The position numbers and the translations under genes are program-made. 64,000 nucleotides of DNA. Source: Methylomonas paludis (GTDB lineage Bacteria; Pseudomonadota; Gammaproteobacteria; Methylococcales; Methylomonadaceae). Positions 10,225-18,436 of this stretch are shown piece after piece. Below the pieces are notes generated by a model. The model saw only the letters and a list, made by a program, of their open reading frames with translations. It did no database searches and had not been told where the DNA came from. How positions within the stretch are numbered: position 1 is the first letter of the stretch; each line of letters starts with the position of its first letter. Location of the stretch: positions 1,922,001 through 1,986,000 of the forward strand of contig NZ_CP073754.1 in assembly GCF_018734325.1 (NCBI RefSeq). Reading direction: 5' to 3'.

Positions 10225-10995
10225 TCAATTCTGCCGCAGCAAAGGATCTTGCCGGTAATAAAGCTGTAATTGCCGATACAGCTCAGGGAAATACTGATGC
10301 AATATCGCTGGCGCACAGAAAAAATACTCACTGCAGACCGCAAAACATTCGGCTGGGTCACTGGCTGCATAAGGATTGATGGCGGTATGGTGATGATGAT
10401 TTAAACTGGTTTGCAAAGCCTGGTAGGCTTGGCTAAATGCTGCTGTCCATTCTGTAATAATCATACAGGTATGCAGCGGCGGCATGCCATTGGCCCGGCC
10501 GTTCAACATATCCAGTTTATGGGCAATTTCATGTATCACTACATTCTGCCCGGAATGTGGATTGCTGACATCATAATGAATATCGGCCCAGGACAAAATA
10601 ACCGGCCCGTTTTGCCAGGCTTCGCCGCTCAAAATCCTGGCCTGCGGATGCACAACCCCGTATGCATCGGTTTGGGCACGCTTGACATAAAAAGCATCGG
10701 GATAAATTAAAATATACCGCCAGCCGGTGAGCAAGCCTATACCTAATTTTAGTACCGGCAAACAAGCTAAGGCGGCGATAGTCAAGGCCATAGGTGGGGT
10801 AATGCTGATACCGGCACCATCAATGGTCTTGTGATATAAAAACACACTGGCCAATTCGCGCAGATGGGCTTTTTCGACGGCGCTTAATCCGCTGAACACT
10901 GCCATAGGCTCGATCACTGCAGCCCATTCGCTATGTGGAATCGAATGGCGATGCAAAATATAACGCCTATATGCCCGTTGAATGCAATTCATCAA
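10225..10995 (-). CDS. mtfA: MtfA-type zinc-dependent peptidase
   Basis: Member of the MtfA (DUF980) family; the E. coli protein is a cytosolic aminopeptidase that binds the repressor Mlc. The 256-residue protein has the metalloprotease motif HEIAH at residues 155-159 followed by KLD, and the likely third zinc ligand E216 in DPAECFAV, as in the family. A hydrophobic stretch lies near residues 70-90. Two ATGs in tandem (10995 and 10992) could serve as start. It is divergent from the DUF2721 gene, 78 bp away. Confidence 0.88.
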   Translation of the reverse strand: MMNCIQRAYRRYILHRHSIPHSEWAAVIEPMAVFSGLSAVEKAHLRELASVFLYHKTIDGAGISITPPMALTIAALACLPVLKLGIGLLTGWRYILIYPDAFYVKRAQTDAYGVVHPQARILSGEAWQNGPVILSWADIHYDVSNPHSGQNVVIHEIAHKLDMLNGRANGMPPLHTCMIITEWTAAFSQAYQALQTSLNHHHHTAINPYAASDPAECFAVCSEYFFCAPAILHQYFPELYRQLQLYYRQDPLLRQN

Positions 10996-11073
10996 TTTAT
11001 GTGCCCGACTGTCAGACTTTTGTTAAACTTTGCCATCTATATTGTTTAAATATTTATAAAAATATCAGAAAAA

Positions 11074-11508
11074 ATGGACGCTTTAACCAATATACCGATA
11101 GTTGCACATGTTATCCAGCAAGCTTTGACCCCGGTTTTTTTATTAGGCGGAGTAGGGGCCTTTTTAAATATGCTGACCGGACGCTTGGCCAGGGCTGTGG
11201 ATCGATATAGAAGCCTTAGTGAAACCAGCGATATGACCAGCTCAGTGGCCCATATTCAGGAGTTGAAGGCTTTACCCAACCGGGTGCGCCTGATTAATCT
11301 TTCCATTAGCTTATGTACTGTTTGCGCCTTGCTGGTTTGTCTGTCCATTGTTACCTTGTTTGTCGGCGCAGAACTGGGCATTAACCTGTCCAGAGTGATT
11401 TCGGTGATATTTATTACCGCTATTTTCGCCTTGACCGGCGGCTTGGTGTATTTTCTGCGCGAGATTACTCTGGCTATAGAAATCATCGGTATTGATAAAG
11501 ATCACTGA
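11074..11508 (+). CDS. DUF2721 family membrane protein
   Basis: A 144-residue predicted inner-membrane protein of the uncharacterised DUF2721 family. It has three hydrophobic segments (about residues 12-35, 75-100, 105-130) and the family-like block GGVGAFLNMLTGRLARAVDR after the first helix. The function of the family is unknown. It begins at an ATG with no strong ribosome binding site, and the gene for a SirB2-like membrane protein follows 68 bp downstream on the same strand. Confidence 0.75.
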   Translation: MDALTNIPIVAHVIQQALTPVFLLGGVGAFLNMLTGRLARAVDRYRSLSETSDMTSSVAHIQELKALPNRVRLINLSISLCTVCALLVCLSIVTLFVGAELGINLSRVISVIFITAIFALTGGLVYFLREITLAIEIIGIDKDH

Positions 11509-11576
11509 CTTTAGACTTTGCACACCGGGCCGCTTAGGCGTAAAGTAAACTTTTTAATCCTATATCTGACATCCCT

Positions 11577-11939
11577 ATGCTAAAACATTTACATCTACTC
11601 TTCGTTGCTGTGGTCATTATCCTGTTTGTGATCAGAGTATTTTTGGCTCAATATAAACCGGAACTACTGGCCAATAAATGGCTGAAAATCGCCCCGCATG
11701 CTCTGGCTGGCTTACTGCTGCTGAGCGGCATCGCGCTGGTTTTTGAAGGCAATTGGCTGTCGGGCGAATACGGTTGGATCATTGCCAAATTGCTGGGTAT
11801 GTTTGGCTTCATTGCTCTGGGTTTGGTCACCATTCGCTCTCAGGGTGATAAGCGCTGGTATGCGTTTGCCGGCGCACTGCTGGTATTGATTTACATTATT
11901 AGAGTTGCTTTCACCAAGCAGGCGTTTTTCTTTTTGTAA
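11577..11939 (+). CDS. SirB2-like small membrane protein
   Basis: A 120-residue protein that is almost entirely hydrophobic with four predicted helices, starting LKHLHLLFVAVVIILFVIR, which resembles SirB2 family proteins. The biochemical role of the family is not established. It is preceded by a cytosine-rich leader rather than a clear ribosome binding site and followed by a repeat-rich gap of more than 700 bp. Confidence 0.7.
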   Translation: MLKHLHLLFVAVVIILFVIRVFLAQYKPELLANKWLKIAPHALAGLLLLSGIALVFEGNWLSGEYGWIIAKLLGMFGFIALGLVTIRSQGDKRWYAFAGALLVLIYIIRVAFTKQAFFFL

Positions 11940-12696
11940 TTGCCGTATAAAAGCGTAGCCTTGATGCAGGCTGGCAAAGAATTGTCATGTTTTTTCTGAC
12001 AGCATGAATAGTATAAACGGCCTAACGAGAAGGCAGTTATGAAGGGCTGTGTTTGAGTTAATTTTTGGTTTTGGTTGAAGCGGTAAGTGGGCATTGTTGA
12101 ATTGCGCTGATGCTGGTTTAATTAAGGCTGTGCGGTGAATTCCTCGATTCCACTGCGTTACATCGAGGCTACGGGTCGCGATGATGTTGGCTATGGTTGC
12201 CTCTGTTGCGCTGGGTGTTTTTGGGATAGCTAAACACCATACCCCCCGCGAAGTTTTGGTGGTTGCTTTGATAGAAGCCATGTTTGGGTTAATCGTTGAT
12301 TTTGGTTGAAGCGGTAGTGGGCATGGTTGAATTGCGCTGGCCTTGGTTTGATTAAGGCTGTGCGGTGAATTCCTCGATTCCACTGCGTTACATCGAGGCT
12401 ACGGGTCGCGATGATGTTTGGTTAGGGTTGAACGGCAGAGGGCATGGTTGAATTGCGCTGACGCTGGTTTGATTAAGGCTGCGCGGTGAATTCCTCGATT
12501 CCACTGCGTTACATCGAGGCTACGGGTCGCGATGATTTTGGCTATGGTTGGCTGTCGCTGGGTGTTTTGGGGATAGTTACGTCACACACCTGCGAAGTTT
12601 TGGTGGCTAAGCCACCCTACATGGTGGTTGTTTTGATAAAGGTCGCGCGGTGTATTGCTCGATGCAGGCTTCAACTATTTACGCAAACATTGCTTT
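11940..12696. repeat. Repeat-rich intergenic region with several copies of two palindromic modules
   Basis: No credible gene is seen here. The stretch contains three copies of a 48-bp module beginning AATTCCTCGATTCCACTGCG (12138-12185, 12368-12415, 12489-12536), built around the palindrome CCTCGAT...ATCGAGG and each embedded in a longer repeat (the last two are 121 bp apart, with similar TTGAATTGCGCTG and GATTAAGGCTG leaders). It also has a perfect short hairpin, GGTGGCTAAGCCACC, at 12602-12616. Related modules recur near 13646, 24715, 33105 and 33193. Apparent reading frames through it are by-products of the repeats. Confidence 0.8.
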
Positions 12697-13326
12697 ATGA
12701 AACCAGAAGCTGAACAATTGGCTGAAATCGAATCAGTGACGCTTGGTCATTATAATCGGCATGCTGAAAGCTATTGGCACGGCACTAAAGAGCATGATGT
12801 GGCGCAAAATTATGCGGCATTTTTAGCTCCATTTCCAAGTGATAAACAGCTGGATATTTTAGATCTGGGTTGCGGGCCGGGTAGGGATGTTCACTATTTT
12901 AAGTCATTGGGTCACAGGCCGGTTGGTCTGGACGGCAGCGAGATTTTTTGCCGGATGGCTAGAGCGTATACGGGATGTGAGATTCTTCAGCAAACATTTC
13001 TGGGCCTGACTTTAGCCAGTCAGGCGTTTGATGGCATTTTCGCCAACGCAGCTTTATTTCATGTACCCAGCCAGCAATTACCGACAGTACTTAACAAACT
13101 GCATGAGGCATTAAGGCCTGACGGGATTTTGTTTATATCAAACCCTAGAGGTAATGGTGAAGGCTGGTCTGGGCAACGATACGGTCATTTCATGCAAATT
13201 GATACCAGTGTTCAATACCTGTCAGCGGCAGGCTTTAGTGTGCTGGATTATTATTACCGGCCTGCAGGCAAACCAGGCCAGGAGCAACCCTGGTTGGCTA
13301 TTGTGGCTCAGATGAAAACCGGATGA
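12697..13326 (+). CDS. Class I SAM-dependent methyltransferase
   Basis: A 209-residue soluble methyltransferase with the SAM-binding motif I LDLGCGPGRDV (residues 55-65), the acidic motif II region VGLDGSE, and FDGIFANAALFHVP as the motif IV region, all typical of the Methyltransf_11/25 groups. The substrate cannot be predicted. The ATG at 12697 is chosen because family similarity starts shortly after; a start at 12655 would lie in the repeat region. It stands alone between two repeat-rich gaps. Confidence 0.85.
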   Translation: MKPEAEQLAEIESVTLGHYNRHAESYWHGTKEHDVAQNYAAFLAPFPSDKQLDILDLGCGPGRDVHYFKSLGHRPVGLDGSEIFCRMARAYTGCEILQQTFLGLTLASQAFDGIFANAALFHVPSQQLPTVLNKLHEALRPDGILFISNPRGNGEGWSGQRYGHFMQIDTSVQYLSAAGFSVLDYYYRPAGKPGQEQPWLAIVAQMKTG

Positions 13327-13476
13327 GTGACATCACTTATTTTAATGTGAAATTGGGGATTTTGGCGGCAAAAATAGCTCAAAAAACTTGAATTAATTGA
13401 AGCTAAGTTATTGTTTTGTTAAGGAAAATTTTGTCTATTTTTGTTACACTATACACAAAATAGGAGACTGGGCGCG

Positions 13477-13554
13477 ATGACCGCAATTAGCTTTGATACC
13501 CATAAGTTTATTCGCAAGCTCCGCATTGCGGCAGCTTTGGTTAAGTTGCTCTGA
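13477..13554 (+). pseudogene. Remnant of a DUF1640-like coiled-coil protein gene
   Basis: After an AGGAG ribosome binding site, an ATG opens a 25-codon frame reading MTAISFDTHKFIRKL and then leaving the family pattern before a TGA at 13552. The first 15 residues strongly resemble the N-terminus of DUF1640 family proteins (usually MTAITFDTLKFVK-L), which are normally some 100 to 200 residues long. I read it as a truncated relic whose body was lost, with a repeat element starting 43 bp later. Recognition rests on a short match from memory, so it could instead be a genuine microprotein. Confidence 0.5.
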
Positions 13555-13596
13555 ATTAGTGGTGCGTGATTGTGTTTTAGTTTGCGGGTGAATAGC

Positions 13597-13721
13597 TAAT
13601 TACTCAGCGTAAATCCGGGATAAGCCTTTTAAACTAGTCGCAACGAATCCCTCGATTCCACTGGGTTTCATCGAGGCTACGGGCTCATCCTACAACGGCC
13701 TGTGTTTTAGCTGAGTAATTA
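13597..13721. mobile_element. Solo 125-bp element with perfect 12-bp inverted ends
   Basis: TAATTACTCAGC at 13597-13608 is the exact inverse of GCTGAGTAATTA at 13710-13721. The left part (CAGCGTAA...AAGCCTTTTAAACTAG) is related to the left part of the 131-bp units near 1832, and the interior carries a copy of the CCTCGATTCCACTG...ATCGAGGCTACGGG module (13646-13683). It has no coding capacity. The size and ends suit a MITE-like non-autonomous element; no target-site duplication is obvious. Confidence 0.65.
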
Positions 13722-13734
13722 CATTATCAAAAAC

Positions 13735-14631
13735 CTAAATTCCGGTCAGTTTAAACTGGGCTTCCCGGTATTTGGCGGCGCATTGCTGGCTGACTTCTGC
13801 CGGTAAGCTGGGGCCGGGCGAGGTTTTCGGCCAGTCCAGGGTTTCCAGATAATCCCGCAAATATTGTTTGTCAAAACTGGGTGGGCTGATGCCCAGCTGA
13901 TAATGTTCAACCGGCCAGAAGCGTGAGGAGTCGGGGGTTAAGGCTTCATCAATCAGATACAGGGTACCCGCATCATCCAAGCCAAATTCAAATTTGGTAT
14001 CGGCAATGATAATACCGCGCTCCCTGGCATAAGCGGCAGCGGTGCTGTACAGCTTGATACTGGCATCACGAACTTGTTCGGCTATGCTTTGCCCCACCAG
14101 CTTAACGGTGTCGGCAAAGGTGATATTTTCATCATGAGTACCTAGCTCGGCTTTGCTGGAGGGTGTATATATCGGTGCGGGCAGTTGCTGGGCCTGTTGT
14201 AAACCTGCCGGTAATGAGATACCGCAAATCTTGCCGCTGCTTTGGTAATCCTTCCAGCCTGAGCCGATCAAATAGCCGCGCACGATGGCTTCTATCGGTA
14301 AGGGCTGGAGACGTTTGACAATAATAGCCCGGCCTGTCAGAACGGCTCGCAATTCCGGATCGGGAATCACATCGGCCAGACTCAGCTCATCACTCAAATG
14401 ATTTGGAATAATGTCCTGCATTTTGGCAAACCAGAAATTCGAGACTGTGGTCAGTACCTGGCCTTTGCCCGGGATTGGATCCGGCAGGATCACGTCGAAC
14501 GCCGACATTCTGTCGGTAGTGACTATCAGTAAATGCCGGTCATCAATTTCATACATATCCCGAACTTTGCCGCGTCCGAGCAGTTTTAAATGAGGGATGT
14601 GTGATTCAAACAGTGCGACCTGAGTATTCAT
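13735..14631 (-). CDS. purC: Phosphoribosylaminoimidazole-succinocarboxamide synthase
   Basis: SAICAR synthase of de novo purine synthesis: condenses CAIR with aspartate using ATP. From the ATG at 14631 it has 298 residues, the length of the longer family form. Visible blocks are [11 protein letters not shown] (nucleotide-binding loop), [43 protein letters not shown] and the [13 protein letters not shown] signature. A frame extension to a TTG at 14643 is unlikely. An AGGAT sequence lies about 13 nt upstream of the chosen ATG. It stands alone, and the next gene on this strand has its own terminator. Confidence 0.97.
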   Translation of the reverse strand: MNTQVALFESHIPHLKLLGRGKVRDMYEIDDRHLLIVTTDRMSAFDVILPDPIPGKGQVLTTVSNFWFAKMQDIIPNHLSDELSLADVIPDPELRAVLTGRAIIVKRLQPLPIEAIVRGYLIGSGWKDYQSSGKICGISLPAGLQQAQQLPAPIYTPSSKAELGTHDENITFADTVKLVGQSIAEQVRDASIKLYSTAAAYARERGIIIADTKFEFGLDDAGTLYLIDEALTPDSSRFWPVEHYQLGISPPSFDKQYLRDYLETLDWPKTSPGPSLPAEVSQQCAAKYREAQFKLTGI

Positions 14632-14727
14632 AACCGTTGGCAATTATCCTGAGTAAAACCCTGATTTTAGCATTTTTTGGGCTGATAATGGCTTAGATTA
14701 CGGCAAGATAGGCTGGGTGACGCCCAT

Positions 14728-14760
14728 AAAAAAACCCTTCGCCTTTGCGGGCGAAGGGTA
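14728..14760 (-). terminator. Rho-independent terminator of the 53-residue gene
   Basis: On the minus strand CCCTTCGC pairs perfectly with GCGAAGGG around an 8-nt loop and is followed by a run of seven T. It lies 61 bp after the stop of the small minus-strand gene at 14821-14982 and upstream of purC, so it separates the two transcripts. Confidence 0.9.
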
Positions 14761-14820
14761 TAGAGTTAAACAGAGCCAGAGGAGGGACTGTTTATTTAAC
14801 AACAACGAGGAACAAAAACA

Positions 14821-14982
14821 TCAAGCTTTAAATGATCCGCCAAAATCAAGATTGCTGGCAATCGTGGCGGCGCCAAACAGTATAGTGGAGATAATAAATT
14901 CACCGGACATAAAACCAAACACTCCGGTGGTGAATAACAGGCCAGTGGCCACATCTCTATACCAATTAAACGGCTTCTTCAT
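14821..14982 (-). CDS. Small hypothetical membrane protein, 53 residues
   Basis: Too short for a standard cut-off but with all the signs of a real gene. On the minus strand an AAGGAG ribosome binding site lies 7 nt before the ATG; the 53-codon frame is preceded by a good promoter and followed by a strong intrinsic terminator. The product starts MKKPFNWYRDVATG and is hydrophobic from about residue 11 to 45 with a central FMSGEF break, suggesting a single long helix or a helical hairpin in the membrane, ending in a short polar tail. I do not recognise a family. The overlapping plus-strand frame of 100 codons lacks a ribosome binding site and is treated as a shadow. Confidence 0.75.
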   Translation of the reverse strand: MKKPFNWYRDVATGLLFTTGVFGFMSGEFIISTILFGAATIASNLDFGGSFKA

Positions 14983-14993
14983 TTCTTTACTCC

Positions 14994-15011
14994 TTGACTA
15001 TATACAGTCAA
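14994..15011. promoter_or_regulatory. Palindrome in the leader of the 53-residue gene
   Basis: TTGACT (14994-14999) and AGTCAA (15006-15011) are exact inverses separated by 6 nt. The inverted repeat touches the ribosome binding site of the small gene, so it may be an operator or an mRNA hairpin limiting translation. No regulator can be named. Confidence 0.4.
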
Positions 15012-15029
15012 ATAAATGAATACGGTTCT

Positions 15030-15058
15030 AATATAGCGCTGGCTTGTTTTATTTACAA
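15030..15058 (-). promoter_or_regulatory. Predicted sigma-70 promoter of the 53-residue gene
   Basis: On the minus strand a -35 TTGTAA (15058-15053) and a -10 TATATT (15035-15030) are separated by 17 nt. Transcription would start near 15022, giving a leader of about 40 nt that includes the TTGACT/AGTCAA palindrome. Confidence 0.55.
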
Positions 15059-15308
15059 TACTGTAGACGGTGGATGGTTTGTTTCTTATTAGTAAATTAT
15101 ACAGTCATATACTTGACATAAGACTGTGTTAGGTGTAGCAAAGCCTTGGTAGACAAGGCCTGTAGCCTGACTGCAATTAATGGCTTACCCGTTGTTAGCG
15201 GATACTTAGCATTACTTTTTTTTGTTTTAGTCAAGAAAAAATTTTCCGAACGGAACTTTTCAACAGGTGATTGATTCATATAGCAGAATTTTTCCGCCAA
15301 AAGCCGGA

Positions 15309-15887
15309 TTAATTTTTCTGGGGGTAGGGTGCTAAAAATTCTGTCACTTTGGCTAGATGCTGAGCGGGGAGTTTGATACGCAATCTGACTTTTTCGGCAA
15401 ATTCCTGAGTCAGAATCTGCCCATCGCATTTTTTCAACTGATATTCCAGTGCCTGTAACTCAGGATAATCCAAAGTCACTAATAACTCGCTATATTCGAC
15501 ATAGTCTTGCAGTTCAGCAATCTCGATGACCTGTTTAGCCAGATTGCCGTAAGCTCTGGTCAAACCACCGGCACCTAGCTTTACTCCACCGAAATAACGA
15601 ATCACCGCCAACACGACATTAATGATGTGCTTGCCTTCCAGGTGCTGAAAAATCGGCTTACCGGCAGTACCACCAGGTTCACCATCGTCATAAAATCGGC
15701 AAACCAGACCATCAGCAGACTGCACTCGGTAGGCATAGACGATATGACTGGCATCGGGATGCTGTACATGCAGATTTTTAATCACTGCCAAAGCTGCCGC
15801 TTCGTCAGCGCAGGGGCTGATTACCCCAATAAACCGGGATTTTTTGATATATTCCTCAGTCAGGACGCGGGCCAGTACAAGTTTCAT
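15309..15887 (-). CDS. yigZ: YigZ family (IMPACT/UPF0029) protein
   Basis: A 192-residue member of the YigZ/IMPACT family, proteins of uncertain cellular role; eukaryotic IMPACT modulates GCN2. The N-terminal domain shows the conserved KKSRFIG, YDDGEPGGTAGKPIF and RYFGGVKLGAGGLTRAYG blocks (about residues 15-115), followed by the C-terminal DUF1949-like ferredoxin fold. It lies 22 bp after the ABC transporter ATPase gene on the same strand and may be the last gene of that operon. The 326 bp beyond it hold a small hairpin (GCCTTG/CAAGGC near 15143) and the promoter of the 53-residue gene. Confidence 0.9.
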   Translation of the reverse strand: MKLVLARVLTEEYIKKSRFIGVISPCADEAAALAVIKNLHVQHPDASHIVYAYRVQSADGLVCRFYDDGEPGGTAGKPIFQHLEGKHIINVVLAVIRYFGGVKLGAGGLTRAYGNLAKQVIEIAELQDYVEYSELLVTLDYPELQALEYQLKKCDGQILTQEFAEKVRLRIKLPAQHLAKVTEFLAPYPQKN

Positions 15888-15908
15888 GGGCTTGGGAGTG
15901 AGCGTTGT

Positions 15909-16643
15909 TTATAACAACGCGGCAATCGCCGGAAAGTTATCCAGCAAATGGTGGCGGAAGGCTTCAATCTGCGCAGGCTGCTCGCGTTCATCCCGGCTCA
16001 AGTTTACCGGAATATCGGCAACCACCTGCATGGGTGCCGCCGATAAAAAAATCAGGCGGTCAGCCAGGGAAATGGCTTCACGCAAATCATGGGTGACAAA
16101 TAACACGGTATGTGGTCGCTGCCGCCACAAGGAATACAATAAGGTTCTGATCTGGCGGGCGGTCGGTGCATCCAGGGACACAAACGGTTCATCCATCAAC
16201 AGCAGCACCGGGTTAATGGCAAAGGCCCGGATAATCGCTACCCGGCGCTGCATACCCAATGACAGCCGTTCCGGATATTGCTGCTGGACAGCATCCAACT
16301 GCATATCAACCAACAAAGCATCAATCAAAGCCGCCGGCGGCTGGCCGCTACAGACCAGTTCTATATTGCGTCGCACCGTATACCAGGGCAGCAAACGCGG
16401 CTCCTGAAATACATAACCGATATGAGCGGCATTTTGGGTATCACCCAGTTGAATCTGGCCTTGAAACTGTTGATCCAGCCCAGCCACGATATTGAGCAGG
16501 CTGGTTTTACCACAACCTGAAGGCCCCACCAAACAGACAAATTCATTGCGCTGTATGGTTAAATCAAGTCCGGCGATGGCTTTATGGCTGCGGCCATCGG
16601 CTTGATAAGTCTTGTCGACGATATTGATACGTATATCTTTCAT
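15909..16643 (-). CDS. NitT/TauT-type ABC transporter ATP-binding protein
   Basis: Cytoplasmic ATPase of an importer of the nitrate/sulfonate/taurine class. In 244 residues it has Walker A GPSGCGKT (residues 40-47), the Q-loop FQEPRLLPW, the signature LSLGMQRR (127-134), Walker B LLLMDEP (147-153) and the switch histidine in FVTHDLREA. Its start overlaps the permease stop by 4 bp (ATGA), so the two are translationally coupled. The substrate of the system cannot be told from the sequence. Confidence 0.93.
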   Translation of the reverse strand: MKDIRINIVDKTYQADGRSHKAIAGLDLTIQRNEFVCLVGPSGCGKTSLLNIVAGLDQQFQGQIQLGDTQNAAHIGYVFQEPRLLPWYTVRRNIELVCSGQPPAALIDALLVDMQLDAVQQQYPERLSLGMQRRVAIIRAFAINPVLLLMDEPFVSLDAPTARQIRTLLYSLWRQRPHTVLFVTHDLREAISLADRLIFLSAAPMQVVADIPVNLSRDEREQPAQIEAFRHHLLDNFPAIAALL

Positions 16644-17395
16644 CGCCGCCAGCTCCTGGCTTTGTTATCCAATGGTCTTAGGATCAGCCACTCGATTAAT
16701 TGAATAACGACAATAAAGGCTATGGTATAGGCCAGCAGGCCGGCGACATCGAATAACTGAAAGAATAGATGCAACTGATAACCCATGCCATTACTGCGAC
16801 CTAATAATTCCACCACTAAAATTATTTTCCAGATCAGTGCCAGACCTGAACGCGAAGCGGCCATCACAAACGGATGCAGTTGCGGCCAGATCACCGCACG
16901 CAAGGTTTTCACTCTGCCCAGCCGATAAGACTGGGCCATAGCCAATAAATTTTGATCCAGATTGCGGGTTCCTTCCCGTATGGTGACCACCACATTGGGC
17001 AGTTTATTGATCACCACCGCCAAAATGGCCGCCCATTCCTCCAGGCCAAACCAGACATAGCATAATATAATTGATACCAGTGCCGGGATGTTCAAAAAAA
17101 TCACCAGCCAATGATCAAAAAAAGCATCCAGGCTGCGATTGCGGCCCAAAGCAATGCCGATAGCGCAACCCAGCAGCATGGCGATAGTAAAACTCAGTAA
17201 TAAGCGTAATAGCGTCCAACCCAGATGGTAGGGCAGTTCACCGCTGAGCAGTGCCTGCCACAGCACATCAAGCACCAGCAAAGGCCCAGGCAGACTGCGG
17301 CTGTGTAAACTTAGCGCCAGTACCTGCCAAATCCCCACTAACACCAGCAGTGATACGCCGGCCATCAACCAGCTGCGCAAAGCACTCACCGGCAT
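16640..17395 (-). CDS. NitT/TauT-type ABC transporter permease
   Basis: Integral inner-membrane subunit of the same importer, 251 residues with six predicted helices and a binding-protein-dependent transport EAA-like loop around AMAQSYRLGRVKTLRAVIWPQLHP, which contacts the ATPase. It is typical of the SsuC/TauC group. It shares 1 bp with the binding-protein gene upstream and 4 bp with the ATPase gene downstream, so the three form one operon. Confidence 0.93.
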   Translation of the reverse strand: MPVSALRSWLMAGVSLLVLVGIWQVLALSLHSRSLPGPLLVLDVLWQALLSGELPYHLGWTLLRLLLSFTIAMLLGCAIGIALGRNRSLDAFFDHWLVIFLNIPALVSIILCYVWFGLEEWAAILAVVINKLPNVVVTIREGTRNLDQNLLAMAQSYRLGRVKTLRAVIWPQLHPFVMAASRSGLALIWKIILVVELLGRSNGMGYQLHLFFQLFDVAGLLAYTIAFIVVIQLIEWLILRPLDNKARSWRR

Positions 17396-18360
17396 TAGCG
17401 GCCTAACCAGAAAGTGCCGGCCTGTAATTCCGGGTGACCGGCGGTAAGTTTGTTACCGGCCAAGCCATGTAATAAACGGTACAACTGCTGGGCGGCTGCC
17501 TGATTGGCCGGCCCCCATTCTTGCACTCGCCCCTGACAGTATCGCTCACGTAATAAGGGCTGGTTGATATCATCGCCGGCGGCAAAGGTATTGGCAATTT
17601 TTTGCCAGGCCTGATCGCTGGTGCACAGCTTATTTCTGGCCTGATCAGCCAGAGTCAGAAAGTTTTGCCATGCGCTTAAATTCTGATTAGCCCAGCTCTG
17701 CTTAAACACATAACCCAGACTGGGCACTGTTTCCTTAATACCCAGTTGCTTAATAATTTCCTCACCGCTCAGTAATTGGCGATAACCCTGGGTTTCCAGG
17801 CGTGCCGCGAACTGCCAATAGGTCAGCAGGGCATCGATACGCTGTTCGGCCAATTGTTGGTTGAGCAAGGGCGGGGCGGCATAGACTTTTTGCACGCCGG
17901 CATTCAGATCTAGGCCTTGCTGCTGGCCAAGTTCCTGCAGCAATAACCAGTTTTTGTCCAGTTCGCCGCCGGCTATGCCCAGTTTTTTAGATTTTAGATC
18001 GGCCAGGGTTTTAATCTCGCTATTAGCGGGTACTATCAAGCCGCCGGCTGTACTGGAAAAAGGGTAAAAGGTGTAATCAGCGCCTTCAGCGCGCATCCCG
18101 GATACCCAGATCCAGTCGGAGACGATGATATCGACACTGCCGGCTTGTAATGCCACTTTGCCGGCCTGCTGATTGGCCAAGGTTTGGGTTTCCAGACGGA
18201 ATTCACTATCGGCCAGCAAACCTTCATTTTGCAAGGCGGCAATTTCCCAGCCCAAGGTGCCTGAGGCCATCAGCCCAATACGGATCAACGGTTTATCGCC
18301 GGCCAGGGTTAGATTGGTATAACACAGCGTGAAAAAAACTAATAGAAAGGGCAGTTTCAT
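17395..18360 (-). CDS. NitT/TauT-type ABC transporter substrate-binding protein
   Basis: Periplasmic binding protein of 321 residues with a clear Sec signal peptide (cleavage likely after LTLA, residue 20). It has the two-lobed fold pattern of the SsuA/TauA/ThiY group: KVALQAGSVDIIVSDWIWV, then FSSTAGGLIVPANSEIKTLADLKSKKLGI. Two cysteines in the C-terminal lobe may form a disulfide. It is the first gene of the operon and starts at an ATG 76 bp after the stop of the upstream small gene. The ligand is unknown; in a C1 utiliser a metal or vitamin precursor is as plausible as a sulfonate. Confidence 0.85.
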   Translation of the reverse strand: MKLPFLLVFFTLCYTNLTLAGDKPLIRIGLMASGTLGWEIAALQNEGLLADSEFRLETQTLANQQAGKVALQAGSVDIIVSDWIWVSGMRAEGADYTFYPFSSTAGGLIVPANSEIKTLADLKSKKLGIAGGELDKNWLLLQELGQQQGLDLNAGVQKVYAAPPLLNQQLAEQRIDALLTYWQFAARLETQGYRQLLSGEEIIKQLGIKETVPSLGYVFKQSWANQNLSAWQNFLTLADQARNKLCTSDQAWQKIANTFAAGDDINQPLLRERYCQGRVQEWGPANQAAAQQLYRLLHGLAGNKLTAGHPELQAGTFWLGR

Positions 18361-18436
18361 AGAATGGGCTAAACGACGAAACCCTAATTTTAACGCAGTC
18401 TTAACCCGGATGAGCGAGTTTACTCAGAAAAGTAGC

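Noticed and set aside
12486-12713. 75-codon frame before the methyltransferase gene
   Set aside because: Its codons come from the CCTCGAT...ATCGAGG repeat module, so it is a by-product of the repeat.
14994-15011. LexA box in front of the 53-residue gene
   Set aside because: The palindrome TTGACT...AGTCAA lacks the CTG-N10-CAG pattern of LexA sites; it is kept only as an unnamed operator-like sequence.
14717-15019. 100-codon plus-strand frame opposite the 53-residue gene
   Set aside because: It runs through the minus-strand terminator and promoter of the small gene, lacks a ribosome binding site and reads like an antisense shadow.
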